Positions 24,701 through 40,500 of a stretch of 64,000 nt of DNA are shown here, one piece after another (positions within the stretch are counted from its first letter, which is position 1; every line of letters begins with the position of its first letter). This stretch comes from Ptiloglossa arizonensis. Its lineage: Eukaryota > Arthropoda > Insecta > Hymenoptera > Colletidae. Location: contig NC_135056.1 in NCBI RefSeq assembly GCF_051014685.1, positions 2,480,001-2,544,000 on the forward strand, read 5' to 3'. The notes beneath the pieces are model-generated. The model saw nothing but the letters and a program-made list of their open reading frames with translations, had not been told where the DNA came from and did no database searches. The position numbers and the translations under genes were made by a program.

Positions 24701-27700
24701 TTTTGATTTACTATTTTTTTTCATTATTCTCATATTCTAAATAATTTAAAAACTAATAGGATTGGTTTCTTTTAAATGAAAAGTACATTCGGATCTTCTT
24801 CAAACTAATTGTAAGATATAACACATACAGGCTTTTCTAAAAATAGAATTTTCCTTTTCAAAAGTTAACACATTATTAAAGCAAAAAATAAAAAATTTTC
24901 TAATGCATTTGAATTACTGCATTCTTAATCACATATAGTGATAAAAAAAAATCACATTTTGTAATTAGTCTAAAATCGGATATTTTTCCTTCTTCCTGAA
25001 AAATTAAATTTTTGACTTTTACTTTTCCTACAAATACTCCTCAATTATAAGATAACAAATGATAAAATTTTATAAATAAAAGATACTGTATATTATAACT
25101 CCTGTGGCATGATTAGACTCTGTGTTATGAACTAATTTTAAAAAATTGAAAATTTTATATATAATTTTGAAAATTATACATAAAAATTATTATTTTACAT
25201 GAAAAATATTTACTAGTGTTTCTAAAACAGTGGGACACAATTATATGGAAGTTAATGTAAAATCGTTAAAATTAACTCAAATGCTGCACTGGTTTCCATT
25301 ATGCAGTCGTTTTGTAATTTTGCAAATATCATTTACTTACCTAGTGTAATAATCTAGGAGGGTAGCACAAATAAAACTCAAAAAAAAAATGTTGACCTGT
25401 ATAATTAAAGCCCACCCTAGCGGCCTCACATATCAATTGACTGGTTTATGTAAATCCCATAACGAGGATCACATTGATAAACTTTAAATGATATTATCTC
25501 TGAAACGAAGCCGCAGCTTGCCAAGTAATAAACTTTTCGATTTCTTGTCGCATTAGATTTCATAAATTTAAAACCCCCTCTATTTATTTACTCATTGTAA
25601 AGAAGAACACCATGTCAAATGTATAAGTTACAAGGTATTCTTTCATAGATATATGTATTAATTATATATTGTTAAGCAAAGTTTTACGTAAGTTACGATT
25701 ACACAGACCCGCTTATAAATCAGGTGCCTATTTTCTTCTAAGATGTTTAAACTTATAAACTTTTCTATCTCGAATCAAACTTGTTTACAAAATAGTCTGA
25801 AATGAAGTAGTCTAAAAACTGTCATTATTCGACCTTTATCTTCACCTATATGACACTTGCATGAGTCCCGTGTCGGCTGTTTACAACATGCGAATACTTA
25901 AAAAGTTGTAATATGATCCACCGGTGAATGAATCCGGTGTGAACATGATAAAAATATTAAATGAAATTATTTCTAAATTTGTATAATTATCGAAAGCTTT
26001 TGTAATTCTAAATAATCTTTACTAGAATCAATTTTTGAAGATATAAAACGCATGGATAATCCCAAAAAGGAAATATCATTTCTTTGTTTTAAGTGAAAAA
26101 TACGCACTTCATTCTGATTCGTACTCTGTTCTTTTCCCCAGACTCTTAAGAGGTTACATACACTTGGACAGACAAAAAGAAGATTGAACTATTAATTTTT
26201 TGTACAGTTTATAAATAAGTTGAAAAGAAATGAGAAGATAATTAACAAAACTTAAGCTGCAACCATCGGTGTCTGTATGATGGTTTTCGATCTCTGGTGG
26301 ATACGATACTGACCAAACGATACATCGAGTTGGAAATAAATCACGCAAACTTGTAAAGTATATTGATTAAATTAATATGCGACGATTACAAAAATTGAAA
26401 TTTTTCTGTGTTAAAACAAAATGACAACCTTTAAAATCAAGAATAAACATTTTTTACGCTTGTTTCAATCCACGATTTTAATTAAAGAAAAAGTTGAGTT
26501 AAATTTTTAAAAATTCAATCGTCACATGGTGCTAAAAATATCTCTTTAAGATTTTAAGCAAATCGACGCGGTAGTTTTTGAGATATCGTGACCACCGATT
26601 TTGAGAGCATCCTTTAGAGAAACACGCATTTAAAGTTTGAGCAACATGTTTTAAAAATATTGAACTCTTAAATTTTATTTTATCTTTTATCATCTATTCC
26701 AGATGAAAACATCAATCCCCCGAGCGATAAAAAATATACATTTGGAGAATTTTGTTCCTGTCTGTTCTCTCCTCTTTTGTTGCCTTGCAGGTTCCACCTC
26801 AGGTCACCGATGGTAATCCACCACTGCGAATATTTACTTGTTTTGTAGTCCATAAAATTAAGTGTATCCTTAAATATGCTGTTACTCCTTCACTGAACGT
26901 ACAGGCAGCGATATATGTAGGTTGCAATACTGATGGTAAAGAACACCGCTCGAAATGTCTTTTATTTTTTGTAGTCATGCGCCAAACAACATTATTGAAA
27001 CTGTTGTTGAGTATTGTGAAAATCCTCGGATAGATCTTTCGAGCAATTCATTTTTTCCCTCGGATACAGAATGAATTGTTTTCATTACATTTTTGAAGAG
27101 GATATCTTGAATGTGCGTTATCGTCTAAATTGGTTTTTGCATTTGCTTGCAATAACGTAGCCACATTCCCATACGTTTAAAAACATGCGCTGAATATTCT
27201 TTCTTTTTTATAGCCACATTATTACCGTATGATTTTGATTCAACAACACCTTTATATTCCATTTATTACCACAAATAATATGTTTTGTTTCATAAAGTTA
27301 TTTAGATCTCGAACACAACTGTCGTCGACTTTCATTTTCTAAGCCGAGCCTTTATGATTCACTTGACATTTATTATCATGGTTTTCTGCCCATTCTGAAT
27401 AATTAGGTGTGTTTTTACCTTCTAGCAATTGCAGATCTTTCAATCGAATGACATTACTACATATAAACAGAAATCCGAGCTATTTTCGTTTATAATTCTA
27501 TAACTTCTGTAATTTTTAATACTTTAACCTAAAATTTTAGGAAAATATTTTTTAAAATATTATATTAAAATATATCATTTGTAAGAAAGCGATTTTTGTT
27601 ACTTTTCCGAGTGTATATAACCCCTTAAATAAACTTTGATAATTGTTATGCCTGTTGGATTCTATAAAATTTTAAAGATTCTATAATAATACCATATGCC

Positions 27701-28504
27701 TTTCTATTAAATAACAATTTTATTTTATTTTTAAGTCAATGTCTATTTACCTTCATAGTGGTTTAACATTTTTTCCATATAGAATATGAAAGATACTTTC
27801 ATGCAAACAAATGAAAAGAGATCTTGACATCGTGAATACGATAAAAGTACAAAATGTGTTCAACGATAATTATTAAAGCATTTATTTATACCACGAAAAA
27901 AACTAACAGCTACATGAGTTTGTGTCGACTTATTATAAGACGCTAACAAATTCTACGGAAACTAAAATTGGTAGGATAAATCACTTGCCGTGGAAAAATA
28001 AAAAGTGTGCGATTTCACTACCATTGAAGTGGATCGAAGTAAGGCAGAGGCATGAGAAAGATGGTTCGGAGACTGTAGAAGCAACATATTAATTTTGCAC
28101 ATACCTGAATCCGTAAGGCGATACATATGAAAAATTTAGAAAGAAACACATAAAAATAATCAAGATCTGATTACTTGCTGGTAATGAAAATAAAAAGAAC
28201 AGGACCATAAAGGCGACAAGGGGAGAAGAATTGGTTAGAAGAACAAATAAAATAATGCAACAGAGAACAAGAGGGAAAAGAAATAAAACGAGAAGGGGCG
28301 TATAAAATCATTAAAAGCTTAAAGAAGACAATGGAGATACCGATAAAATGGAGGTTAATGGAGAATTAGGATTGTAAAATAAAGAATATCAAGAGAATGA
28401 ACAAAAATTAAAGAGGTATTAAAAATAGAAGAAGACGCTTTACTTTGCTTTTTCTTTCTCGGGCTTTTCCTTATAAATTAATTTAAATTTAAAAAATTAA
28501 TACA

Positions 28505-28553
<49 letters not shown>

Positions 28554-31500
28554 AATAATTTATAAATATATAAATATTTATTAATTACTAATTAAATTAT
28601 TTTATAATTTGTTTAATTAATAATTATCATTTATGTATTCGTACAATATATATTAATTAAATAAATATAATATATATAAATGAATAATATATTTATAAAT
28701 TACATATTTATTTATTTATATATATTATATATTTATAAATATATATATTTATGATTTATATACAGTAGATAAAGCAAAAATATAATCAATGAAGGAGGAA
28801 GAAAGGGAAAAGTATTAAAGGAAGCTTGAACTGCAAAGATGAAGAAAGAGGCGTCAGAGAATAATAAAGGAGGAGAAAAATAAATGAGAAAATTGAAATG
28901 AACGAATAGAAGAGATTTCTATCTTACAAAGTTACTAAAAGGAAAAAAAGGGGCCAGGAGGTGGAGGGGGTGCAGGTGAATGAACGAGACGAAAAGGAAG
29001 GAGAGGACTAGATGAGCGACGGAAAGGAGAAAAACAAAGAAGTAAAAAAAGAAAGAATTCTATTCTTCGTCCCTCTCTGGGAGGGACTAAGGTGGGTAAA
29101 ATCAGGAAACCGGAAAAAGGGAAAACAGTGAAAGGAGACAGATCTAACGAGGCACAGATGAATGAGAAGGAAGTAGAAGAAGCATTGTAGACAATTTACA
29201 AAGGACTGTGAGAGGGACAAAATGGCCAAATGAATGGAAAGAGAGGGATATACTGTTCTTTTTAAAGGAGGCGAGAATAAATGAAGCAATCAAGTGACAA
29301 AATCGGGACTGTCTATTCATTTGAACGTGGCACAGTGGAGTAGTTCTCTCGAAAAACTGGCCAAAAGTCGATTTCAAAAATTTTACACAAGTTGTCATTT
29401 TGTTGTCAATCTAAGTAGTTTAATGTATAAAAAATATGGTATGAATATTTACTCTTTTATTTACCTCTCTTTCCGGTAAACTATACTGTCTCACAACACA
29501 TACTTTTCGTTGCTTTTATTTTTGTCCTTTTTGTGATTATTAATGTTTAAAATAAGCAACAATTTACCGAAGTAATATATAACAATCGTAATTGGTAAAG
29601 CTTTCTGTTTATAATACAAGGAGAATTATAATTTGTCAACTCGTGTTTATGCGGCTTTTTCAAACGTTTTTTTATGTTGCAACAAATATGGTAAACGCAT
29701 CGCACTATTGTGTCGCATTCACTTTGTCCGCAGTAAATACTACTTTTATAACAGTTTATTTTTACTGTATACTCTTTTCGTTCTTTATAGTTCAATGTAA
29801 TAAAATCCGTAACACCAGTCATCAATTAGGTGCACACGTACTCGATTGATTATCAAATATATTCTTCTCCAAAACTTATTTTTTTCTCAAGCTATGAAAC
29901 CTTCCCAACTCCATTTGTACCATGAACTTTGACCCAAAATGGAGATACACGGCTATGTCTATGTATTGAACTTTCGTATGTCTGAATTTGTTCTTTTCCT
30001 ATTTCATTTCTTACAAATTTGTTTTAGATAAATACATTGAGTCACTTCTAAATGTTAAAAACTTTTAAGCATCTCTTTTTCTACAGATTTTATCCCTTGG
30101 GCACCGATTCAAATTATGCATAGTAGATTCAAAGAGTAGAATGTTCGAGAAAATGGTAACAATGTAAAGATTGACCACATTTTAAAATAGTTTTGACCAG
30201 ATTTTCGACCAGATTTTTATCTTAAACTCAATAAGTCGTTAAGTATCGCTCTTGATCGCAGCCCCCGACGCGAATCGATGGATCACCTGTTTATATTGTA
30301 TAAACAAATTGCGTCGTTTTAGTAAAATGTAAAAATTGTCACTTAAAAGTGAACTAATTGTGAATACGTAAAGATCAGAAATTCCGAGATTTCAGAATAG
30401 AGGAGAAGGAAGAAAGAAAAGGAGATAGAAATTAAATTTAGTGCAGAAAAGCTGACAGCAACGTCTAAAATAATTCTAAAATAACCAAATTAAATTCTTC
30501 TGCTCGAGGGACCCGTTATCAAAAACAATCGCCGCAAATAAAAACTTTCATATTTCTCACTATGTCTTTAATGTTTGAGAATATTATCAATTTGTTGGTA
30601 GCCCATTCCCGATGAAAATAAGTCCAAACACAATCTCGTTCGGACTACATATTTTTAATTATACATACTTTATAGAAAGTTTTTTAGGAGCGATTCGAAG
30701 AACGTACATGTACATTTGAACATAGTTCGAATGCGGTCGTGTTTCAATTTTTTCGATACAGCATCGCTTTAAAATTCGGCCACTGAGAGAATCTAATACG
30801 AGACACGCTCGTTTACTCTTCCCATTGGACGATTCGCGTGTGGATGTGTCTCTATCCAAGATTTAAAAGTAGGTATTTTAGGTAATTCCTGGAATAAAAA
30901 CCCCACCTACCCTAGATAACTGTAATGTTGCCGACCTAATTTGATTCCTATTATTCGAGCAATATTACGCCCGTCTTGGGTCACTTGAGCGGTCCTAGTA
31001 TCCAAGAAAGAATTACTCGAGGTTCGACATCCTACACTTAAGAATATCTTAAGAAATCTCTTCGGTCCCTACAGTTTTCGGAAGACTACTATATTCGTTC
31101 CATCTACCATACAAGGACAAGAAAAGAGGAGCAAGATAAGAACGTCGTGGTATACATATAGGAATAGATAGTATAAGGAGTGCAATAGCACACCAAGATA
31201 CACGAAACGAAAGGAAGAGGAAAATAATGTCGAGAAGAATGCAAAATTTAAACCAGGAAATAAAATAAAGAAAGTTTAACGCTTGGAACCAAGAGGAATG
31301 ATATGGGAAAGGAAAGCGGGTATGTACCTAAGGAGAGAAAGAACGAAGATACGAATACAATAAGGTGAAAATAGAGAAATAGCAACTATGAGTAGGAATG
31401 AGAAATTCGTTGGAGTAGAGATTAGGTAGTACAGAAAGGAATAGGTTCGGGTAGAAGTACGTGAGTAATGTAAACACAGATAGTATGATTGAAAAGATAC

Positions 31501-34500
31501 CGCATTATATAAGGTATCGAGAAAAGTATGGGATCGGTTTTCAGGATGTGAATTTGTTTTGCCAATGTAAATCAACAAGTTCCTTACTATTTCGCAATCT
31601 GAGACTACGTTACAAAGTGTAAGCGGTGGAATCGCGCACACAGCACTCACAAGTAGATACACGAGGCACGCGTGCTGCTCCGAATACAGCACCAGAACAT
31701 ACATGTATGCATCTGCAATAATCTACATAGGTATGTAATCTATTTTTGTTCCACTTTTAACGATTCTCTACAAACAACGTGGAGTACCACATACTCCTTG
31801 AATCGGTTTGTACGACTTCAAACATATTTATTATATAATCGCTTAGAATACACATTTTCAACTATGTGTACGTGTATGCAGTAAGACTTTGATGTACGCG
31901 TTTAATTCGTTCCGGACCTTCCTGTATCGGATTATATTTCTGCCGTCTACGTACATATGTATCTTTTAAATTTTAAATTAGTTGACAAATTATAATAGTT
32001 GTTGTAAGTCTGTCATTTGAATGTTCAAATTTGCCCATTTCCTTTTTAATGCAGTTAGCATTCTGTTAATGTAATTCTGCCTATATTTATTCTCTTTTCA
32101 AAATCTATTCTTGCCAGTCCGGTAAGAAGATAAACTGTTGAATCAAGTTTTAAACGTGGCACAAGAAAATTTACTTTTAACAACAACCGAAAACGAACGT
32201 GCGTAACATGATAAATAAATAGAAAAAAAAAAAATAATTACCGTATGCACGTTTTACTGTGCACACGTTTAATACCACACACATGAAGACAAATATGCAT
32301 ACTGTACGTATTCTGTGCAAACATTGCAATTCATTAATCTGTAGGTGTATTGTGTTGCACGATGTCAACGATTTGTTCTACATTCATGATCGAAAGTTTG
32401 AATATTTTATGTCATTTCACAATGAACAGTGTATGAAAAATTCTATTAACTTTTTACGGTCGGAGTGCATACGTGGTTATTATGATAAGGGTTACGAGCC
32501 ATAAATAAATACGTATACAGGGTTACAAGCACCTCGTGGTGAAAGATTGATTGTCTTGTAAAATCCGTAAATTAGATTTTACCTTACTCGGCGTTTAGTC
32601 ACTTACAAAGAAAAATGTTATTTATCAATTTGAACGAAATATTATTCCTTATAATTTTTCCTGGATGGAAATACGTATTTCAAAATAATCACCGATATGT
32701 GAATTATAATCGTCGAGTCCGTGCTTAGGGCCACGGACAACGACGTATTAGCGTAAACAACGACTGCGTTGAATATGATTCGGTTTACAATCGAAAATGG
32801 TTAAAATGATGTGTACTCGGACCAATACTAGAGTTGGTGCGAACATATATACTCTGTGTGTACATATGTACTGTAAATGTAAATATAGGTAGTAACGAAA
32901 CCTCCGATTGCAAAATGGTAACAGACTTTATGATTTATATGATGGCAGAAGAACACTGATCCTAAAGAAGGTACCACGCGTTCGTTAATAATCGGTATAA
33001 ATTGTAAATCGAAATGAAACGATAAATGAATCGCTGCTACTGTTGTACTAGACGAACAAGATGATGACGCAAATAGCGAAATCCCGTAAATACGAAAATT
33101 GCACTCGGCGAAAACGAAAGATCCATGCAGTAACGACAGACGTAAAATTTATGTAATTATACATGCATTCGCTCGCGTATGTGCTTCTGTTCGCACATAC
33201 GTACATCCAAATGCACACACGATCGACATCGATGCGGCTCTTTGAATTTAAGGTTCTACTTACGAAGACGATTATAAAGTCCAAGATTGTCCAAAAACTG
33301 GTGAAATATTTGCAGAAACCCAGAGCTAACCACTTGAGTAGCATCTCAATGCTGAAAAGCGCGCAGAAGCCAAGATTGGTCCAATAGAGAATTCTCTTCA
33401 AAAAAGGATTGTCATCTAGGTAAATGTCTTCGAAACAGAGCGTTATGGAAGAAGCGAAAATTAAAACTAAAATCATCCATTCGAATCCGGGTGTGTCAAC
33501 AACCGAAAGAATCATTGTGCGGAGTTTAATCCACTTTTGGCCCATAGCCGTTGCGACGCATCGATCGATGCAGCTACATCTGCACAGATAACACATCGTT
33601 GTTACGATCGTTCGCCGATCGCGTAGATTCTTTCGAATTTACTCGTAATACGTATGCAATTAGCGCTGGCGTTGCAGCAGAGAAATAACAGAAGGGATAT
33701 GCGTTTCTTACTTTTGGTAACACTGTCGTGGAAAGCAGTCTTGGGGTTCTTTTCGTCGATTACTCCTACCAAAACCCGGAAAGGAACCCATGCCGTCTAT
33801 GTACTTTCCTTTACTGTCTCTTCGGCCGCCAACAGTGAGTTCATCGACATAGCTGACAAGAGCGTGCCAAGGTCGCTTCGGTACACGATCTTCGTGTTTA
33901 CGAAAGGGCTCTTCTGGACGTAACATTGCTGTTCTCTCTTCCACGGGCGCTTTACTAAAAGACGAATACTTAGTAACTTGAAGATCTTGGCATTCCTCGG
34001 GATTACTTTCTTGCGATTCGGATTGCTTATCTTTGACGGAATTGCTCTCGTCGGATTCGTCGTCTTTCGATTGGGACTGAGCGTACATCGGATCGTATGA
34101 AAAAACCGGTTGATTTAAACTTTCTTGGTAGGATCTATTGTAAACGTTATCTTTCGGAAGGCTGAGCACAGTCTCTTGAATAGCGTACTTAGTCTCGTTG
34201 TCGGATCGATCCATAACCCGTCGCACTATCTTCTCCAGATGGGGATCTTTCCCTTTTGTCTTTGTGGTACCCGGAGCCATACGCGAGCATTTATTTTTTC
34301 GTATAATCGAACGTATACGGTCGAACGATCTAGCGAGTTTCGAATCTTCGCCGACTTCTTCCTTCTTTTGTTTTAGCTCTTCCGAATTGAAACTGTTGAG
34401 CAGCAAAGCAAGGAAGAGATTCAGTACCATGAAATTACCCATTACCAGTGCTGGCAAGAATATGGCAAAACACGCTCCGGGTCCGTCCTCTTGTTCGGCT

Positions 34501-37500
34501 CGCATGCAATCCCACAACGGCTCGATCCATTCTCCGCAGAGTATACGAAATATCATCATAAACGAGTGAAAGAAATCGTTAAAGTTCCATCGTGGTACAG
34601 GATCTGGATAAAACTTGTCCAAAGTATAGTCTTTGCTGAATAATTGCATACCGATCACGGCAAATATATAAATCACAATCACCAATACCAAGGTGAGATT
34701 TCCGAGAGCGCCGATCGTCGAGATGATAATGCTGAGAAGAACCTTCATCGTCGTCCAGGATTGAGCCAGTTTTAAAACTCGCAAAAGCCGTAGCCCGCGT
34801 ATCACAGAGAGACCGTCTACCAGCTCGAAGGTAAGATCTATCAGAGACGCTGACACTATTATTAAATCGAAATTGTTCCACCCGTTGGCAAAAAAGTCTT
34901 TGCTCAGCGCCAACAGTTTCAGCAAGCATTCGAAGGTGAAGATACTGGTAAACACTTTATTACCGATGTTTAACGCCTGTCGTATCGACTCGCTCATTCC
35001 GTGATGCTCCATCGCCAAAAAGCCGGTATTCAGGACGATGCAAAGTGTGATTGTCAACTCAAATAGCGGATCTCTCACTACCTAGATACGGGCCACTCGT
35101 CAATCGAGAGTCGAGCGTTTCCCATTTTCTCGCGTGCTATCTTTAAACGTATTTCTTACTGTTTGTTCGTTATTCGTTAATATTCCCGTTAATAAACTTT
35201 CCGCAAATACAACGAATATCGAACCGATTATTAAAACTTGTTTTGCGTTCCTTTCGAAGACGCTCCCCTCTCGACACGGTACTTATCTCTCTTCGACTTC
35301 AACACTTACCTTGTACAGGGAATTCTGAAATCTTAACCAGCCCTCGTAATCTACGCAGCATTGTATGCACTTTTCGCAGTTTCTATCCGGAAGATCATCT
35401 ACGGACAAGCAGACCCGCTTTATTCACGTGTCATCGATATATCGAATTATTTATCTACGGAGTGACTCAAACTTTACTGTTTTACCTAAAATAACAATGT
35501 GCGATAAATATTCTGGCGGCAAGGTGTACATTTGTTTCTTTGTTTTAACGCCATTGCATTTGAACACCCTGATCTCTCGGGTGGTCCCGGTATGGAGCGA
35601 AGCTGGAACGTTGATGGGCGCTCGAAGATATCTCGGCTTTTCCCGTTCACCGTCGACTTCCGCTTCGGTGTCAACGCCACCGGTTCTAGCTCCGACTTTA
35701 ACATCGACATCGGGCTCGACGCTAATATCCGTATTCTCGTTGGTAGCCACTTGTTCCTGCCAATCGGGTCTCGATTCTTTGTTATCCCGCTTGTCGTGTT
35801 CGTCCACGGATGCAACATCGTCACCGTCGTGATCATCGACCACTCCCGAGTCGTCTAACGACGATTGTTGATTACTGTTGTTACTTGCCTGTCTAGAGTG
35901 AAGCATTCCACGATTCGGCGCCAATCTATGGACCGCCGTGTTATTCTCCACTGTTCGTGGACTGACATTTTGCAGAAGCAAGTGACACGGTCGAACACTC
36001 GAATGCCTTGGACTTGGACTCGGGCTCGGTGTCACCGATCTAGCAAACAATACACCGTAACAATTGCAAGACAACCGTCGATACAAATACGCGTACTATT
36101 GGGAAACGAGAGAATAAAGCACTACATCTATAAGCTAAACGACGTAAGGGGAATTGACTGCTTGTTCCGCACATTGTTTTCACTTTTTAGATTCTTGACG
36201 ATCGAATTGCACAGTAGTAGAATTCACAGATATCAAAGGATAATTTAGAAATTTAGAAATTTAGAAAATACAGAAAATTATAGGGTAATTATTTTAAAAA
36301 AGGGGCAGGGATCTCACCGATTTCGACGATTTTTGAATATATTGTAAAAATCAATACTTTGAACAATTTTCTCCTATATATATAACCAAGATTTTCCTCA
36401 AAAAAATCGCTGCTACTACATTGAATTCTGTCTATACGTATTTACGCTTCTGTGACTGTATACGTCAGCTCGCGATTACCCCTTATCTCTTGTTTCTATA
36501 CAACGGCATGGCAACCAACGACAAAACGATTGTACCTAATAACCTAAAACTCGGTCGTGGTTTTAAGTACACCCGTTGTACGTTATACGCCTCGATGTAT
36601 CTATAGAAACCATAAACAATCGACGACTCAACACTTACATTTTAAACACACGTTGACACAAACGCGTACCTAGTTATAGACAATATTCATTGTAGTAATA
36701 GCAATAGTTTTCTACAAAAATCGTGAAAACTAAGGCCGAGGGACGGTTATATATGTATATATAGGAAGAAGTTGTTCAAAACGTTTACTTCTACAACATA
36801 TTCAAAAATGTTGCATTATGTCATTTCTGAATGCAGAAAGGCATTTAGGTATACTCTTAGAGATAAGAGGGCTCTCTCGTTAAATCCACGGTGCGAAGCG
36901 ACATGTCCATGAAGAAATTTAAAAAAGGAAAATCAAAACCTTTAGAAGCATGTTCTCTTCTGGAGAGAACATCGAGATTGTATATACACAAATAGTGTAC
37001 ACTCTAGTAAAAATTATAGTAACAACTCCCAGTGTAAATTAATACACAGACGAAATATGTGATAAAAAAAAGGCAGTAAAAATCGGTAAATATATCCAGT
37101 AAGCTCCAATTCTTTAAACTTTCCCACACCCATTATCCAAGCATCCCAAATACGTTGAGCTCGAGGACATAACAATAGTTAACATTCTGAGTTTACGTCT
37201 GCACTGTCAGTCACTGTTGTTATATCTCACTTTGTTGCATTTTGTTTCGTTCACTTTCTTTGTTACGCGACGAGTAAAAGACATGTTCGATTTAAGCAAT
37301 AATAACGAAGAATCTGAAAGTGGCTAGGTGAAGCGAGCGACCGATTACCCCTTGCACCGTTTAGCTCGTCGGTAGAGTTTCATCTGGTTTCCCAATAGTA
37401 CACGCAGTATAGCATAGATATTTATGCCCTAAACGCACCTGCTTGGTACAGAGCCACTTTTTTCCTGACCGGGCACACTAGAGCCAGCGTTGCTTCTTCC

Positions 37501-40500
37501 TCGTCTTCTCCTTCGTGTCTTTTTACGCGTGTAGCTACTCAAAAGAACACCTTTCCTCGCATCTAACTTTTTCTGCTTCTCTTTGGCAAGAGTCTTGACA
37601 TTGATCTTTGTCGGGTCGAAACTAAACGTCGAGTCCTCGCGATGGTCGGTTAAATCTTTTCTTCGTTCCTGTCGATTCGAAGGTAGGTGAATGTACATTA
37701 CGCGTCGTAGCGGTAGAAAGTAAACGATTAAAGTGGTCCCTTACCTCGTTCGTAATTTCGGCTTCCTCCTCGTAACTAAGTGCGACGACTGCGAGCATGA
37801 GATTGATCAAATAAAACGAGCCAAAAAACACGACCACCGTGAAGAACGAGACGCTGATAGGTCCGCACGCCGACAATACCTACGGATCGAACGTATCGTG
37901 TCAGTCCAAATCCATTTTCATCTCTTTTCTTAACCAGTAAGTCGTTCGTACACGAGTACTCGACTGTGGTGGGTAAAATTTTAAAAGAAGACCAACGAAA
38001 CAAAATGTTCATTTTCATTGAATCGACAAAGTACCTTATTGTAGACGTCTTCCCAGTAATCCAATGTAATCAATTGAAACGTGGTAAGCATCGACCACAT
38101 GAAATTATCAAAGTTTGTATACCCGTGGTTTGGATTTGGGCCAACGCAAAGGCAAATGTAGCTCTCGTTGCAGTGCCTGGAAAATACAATTTCTCGCTCT
38201 AAAATCGAGATATCGTTTCAAACAGTTGCACACGGTAACAAACAAAGTTTAGCGAACCTTGCGCCAGTTGCGTTACCGCAAATTATTGGTTCTTCATCTT
38301 CGTCGAATGCCCAGTTGGACGAGTTCCAAGTCCACCTGTGGATGGCAAAAGGTATCGGTTTGTGTCTCTCGAGACTCAACGAGGTATTATTATTCCGGTC
38401 GATACGTACAAGTATCGCGCAAAATGTAAATTTCAAATACCATGCGTTTAAACGGTTGTTAAGCAATACGTACTCTTTCCAATCGACTTGCGTATTATTG
38501 GATTCCATGTTTTTTACACATTTGTTTCGTAGTTCGCCCATGTAAACTTGCAGGGCGAAGAGAGCAAACACCATGAGACAAAAAATAGTGAGCGTCATCA
38601 CTTCGGCAAGCTGCTTAAAACTATGTAACAATGCGTTGATGATGGTCTTTAAGCCTGAAAAAATGTCGGACAATCGTAATCGCGCTCCTTCTTTTTAGAC
38701 GAGGGAACGTGTCAAGTTTTTCAAACACAATCATTAATCGTTAAGGACGATTGAATACGATTATAGTCGAGATTACACGTATAATGTTCTACTAATGTTC
38801 CGCAAGCTGTTTAGGAATTAGCTAATTTATGTGTCCGATAATATCACACCGCACAATTACTATACGTACATGCGTATTTCAATTTCATCCTGCATATTAC
38901 GTGTATTATCTTACCAGGCATTATTGAAACGGTTTTGAGGGCTCTCAATACTCGAAACGTTCTCAATCCGGCTAAATTTCCTACTTCCATACCTATGGTA
39001 GCGTATCCACTAGTGATCACCACAAAATCCAGCCAGTTCCATGGATTTCGCAGATAGGTGTATTTATTCAGAACAAATCCTTTAGCTATCGATTTAATTA
39101 CCATTTCGGCTGTGTATATAGCTAGGAATATATATCTGGAATAAAAAGGAGACAAAATGATGTCGTCTATTGTTTGGTCGCGTATCTCTCGATAATGCTT
39201 ACTCGGCTTCCTCGATGGTTTCCGTCATTGCGAGGAAAGCACAATTTAATATTATCGTGGCCATAACCACGTAATCAAAGTACTGATTCGTGCTTAGGAA
39301 AATACAGTAACGTCTTATAGGATTCCACGGGGAAAATATGAACCAACTGTTTGTTGCTGTAAATCTATGGATGTAATTCTTACGAAATCTCTTCGACACC
39401 ACGCAAAATGTCTGCAACACGTGAAATCGGGTTTAAGCGTGACTCGAGCCTTTCTCCAAAAAAGTATGTTTAAATAGAAACAACTGGTGTTTCGACAAAA
39501 TAAGATATTGCATGCGTACAATGTTTCTTTGGGATACAGACTAGTTAAAATCAATAGTAAACGAATTTTGTGAAAGATTTACGTACACGTACAACGCACG
39601 GTGTAGTAGGTACACATTAAAGGAAGAGGTAGAGAACAGTTTCAATATTAAAGATCATAATAATTCTGTTCGTTCGAATGGTACTTCGATCCGTAGTTTA
39701 TCAAATTCTTAACCGAGAAAAGTAAGACTCGTCGACACTTACCTCGTCGTATATAAAGTTGTCGATTTCTTCGAGCGGCCTACCGTACAGTTCGGTGGGA
39801 AAGGGTTCGTATTTGTTTGGAAGCACCGCGCCATCCTCAACGGACATTCGCCTCTTTGGTTGAAAGCCATAGTCTCTCACGAGCTGCACGGTTCTGTTCT
39901 CGAGCCTATCGAGACTCTCTTTCGTGAAGAGTTTCACCGTTTGCTTGTTTCCGGTCGGAGTTTTAATAGAGGATCTGCCAGCATTGTCGACTTCGTTCTC
40001 GATCCTCCCATCGGGGATTTCACCAACGGTCGTAGCTCGAGGAGTACCGGGTGGATCCACTTGTATTTCAGCGCTTCCCGAGTCACCGGTGCCGGAATCT
40101 GCCGATGTACCCGCAGCTGCGATCAACGGAGGTCGTAATCTCGCAACGTCTCCGGACCTTGAGACACCCTCGTCCGACGATTTCTCGAGAATCACTTCAG
40201 ACTCGGTTGTATCTTGGGGGTGTCGTCTTTGTCTTCTCGAGGTATTCGATTTACCCGATGTCGAGGCTTTTAAAGGATCATCGTAAACCGCGAATTCGAG
40301 TTCCGCGTCCGAAACGGACGACCTGGAGTGACCGTGACGAGTCTCTTCGGCGTAAGACGCCAACGGATAACTCGGGAATATCGGTGACGGGGTTTCGCTG
40401 TTCTCGTACTCGCGCCCCGTGTATTCCGGTGGACTGAGGCCCGCGTACGGTGGTAACGATGATTTCTCCACTTCCGTAGGCGAAGCTCCACGACATTCAC

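Larger units (their letters stand above)
21721..33263 (-). other. 11.5-kb intron of the channel gene
   Basis: It separates S3 from S4 of domain III. It contains a Mutator-like transposase remnant (26,755-27,400), an AT microsatellite region (28,480-28,770) and a purine-rich tract (28,790-29,290). The rest is AT-rich sequence in which I could identify nothing. Weak retrotransposon-like translations near 23,300-23,450 are too poor to call. Confidence 0.8.

Noticed and set aside
29008..29398. Ser/Phe/Leu-rich minus-strand frames
   Set aside because: Produced by a purine-rich tract; low complexity.
35532..36248. Plus-strand frames opposite the channel I-II linker
   Set aside because: Shadows of exon 9; the minus-strand splice phases and motifs settle the strand.
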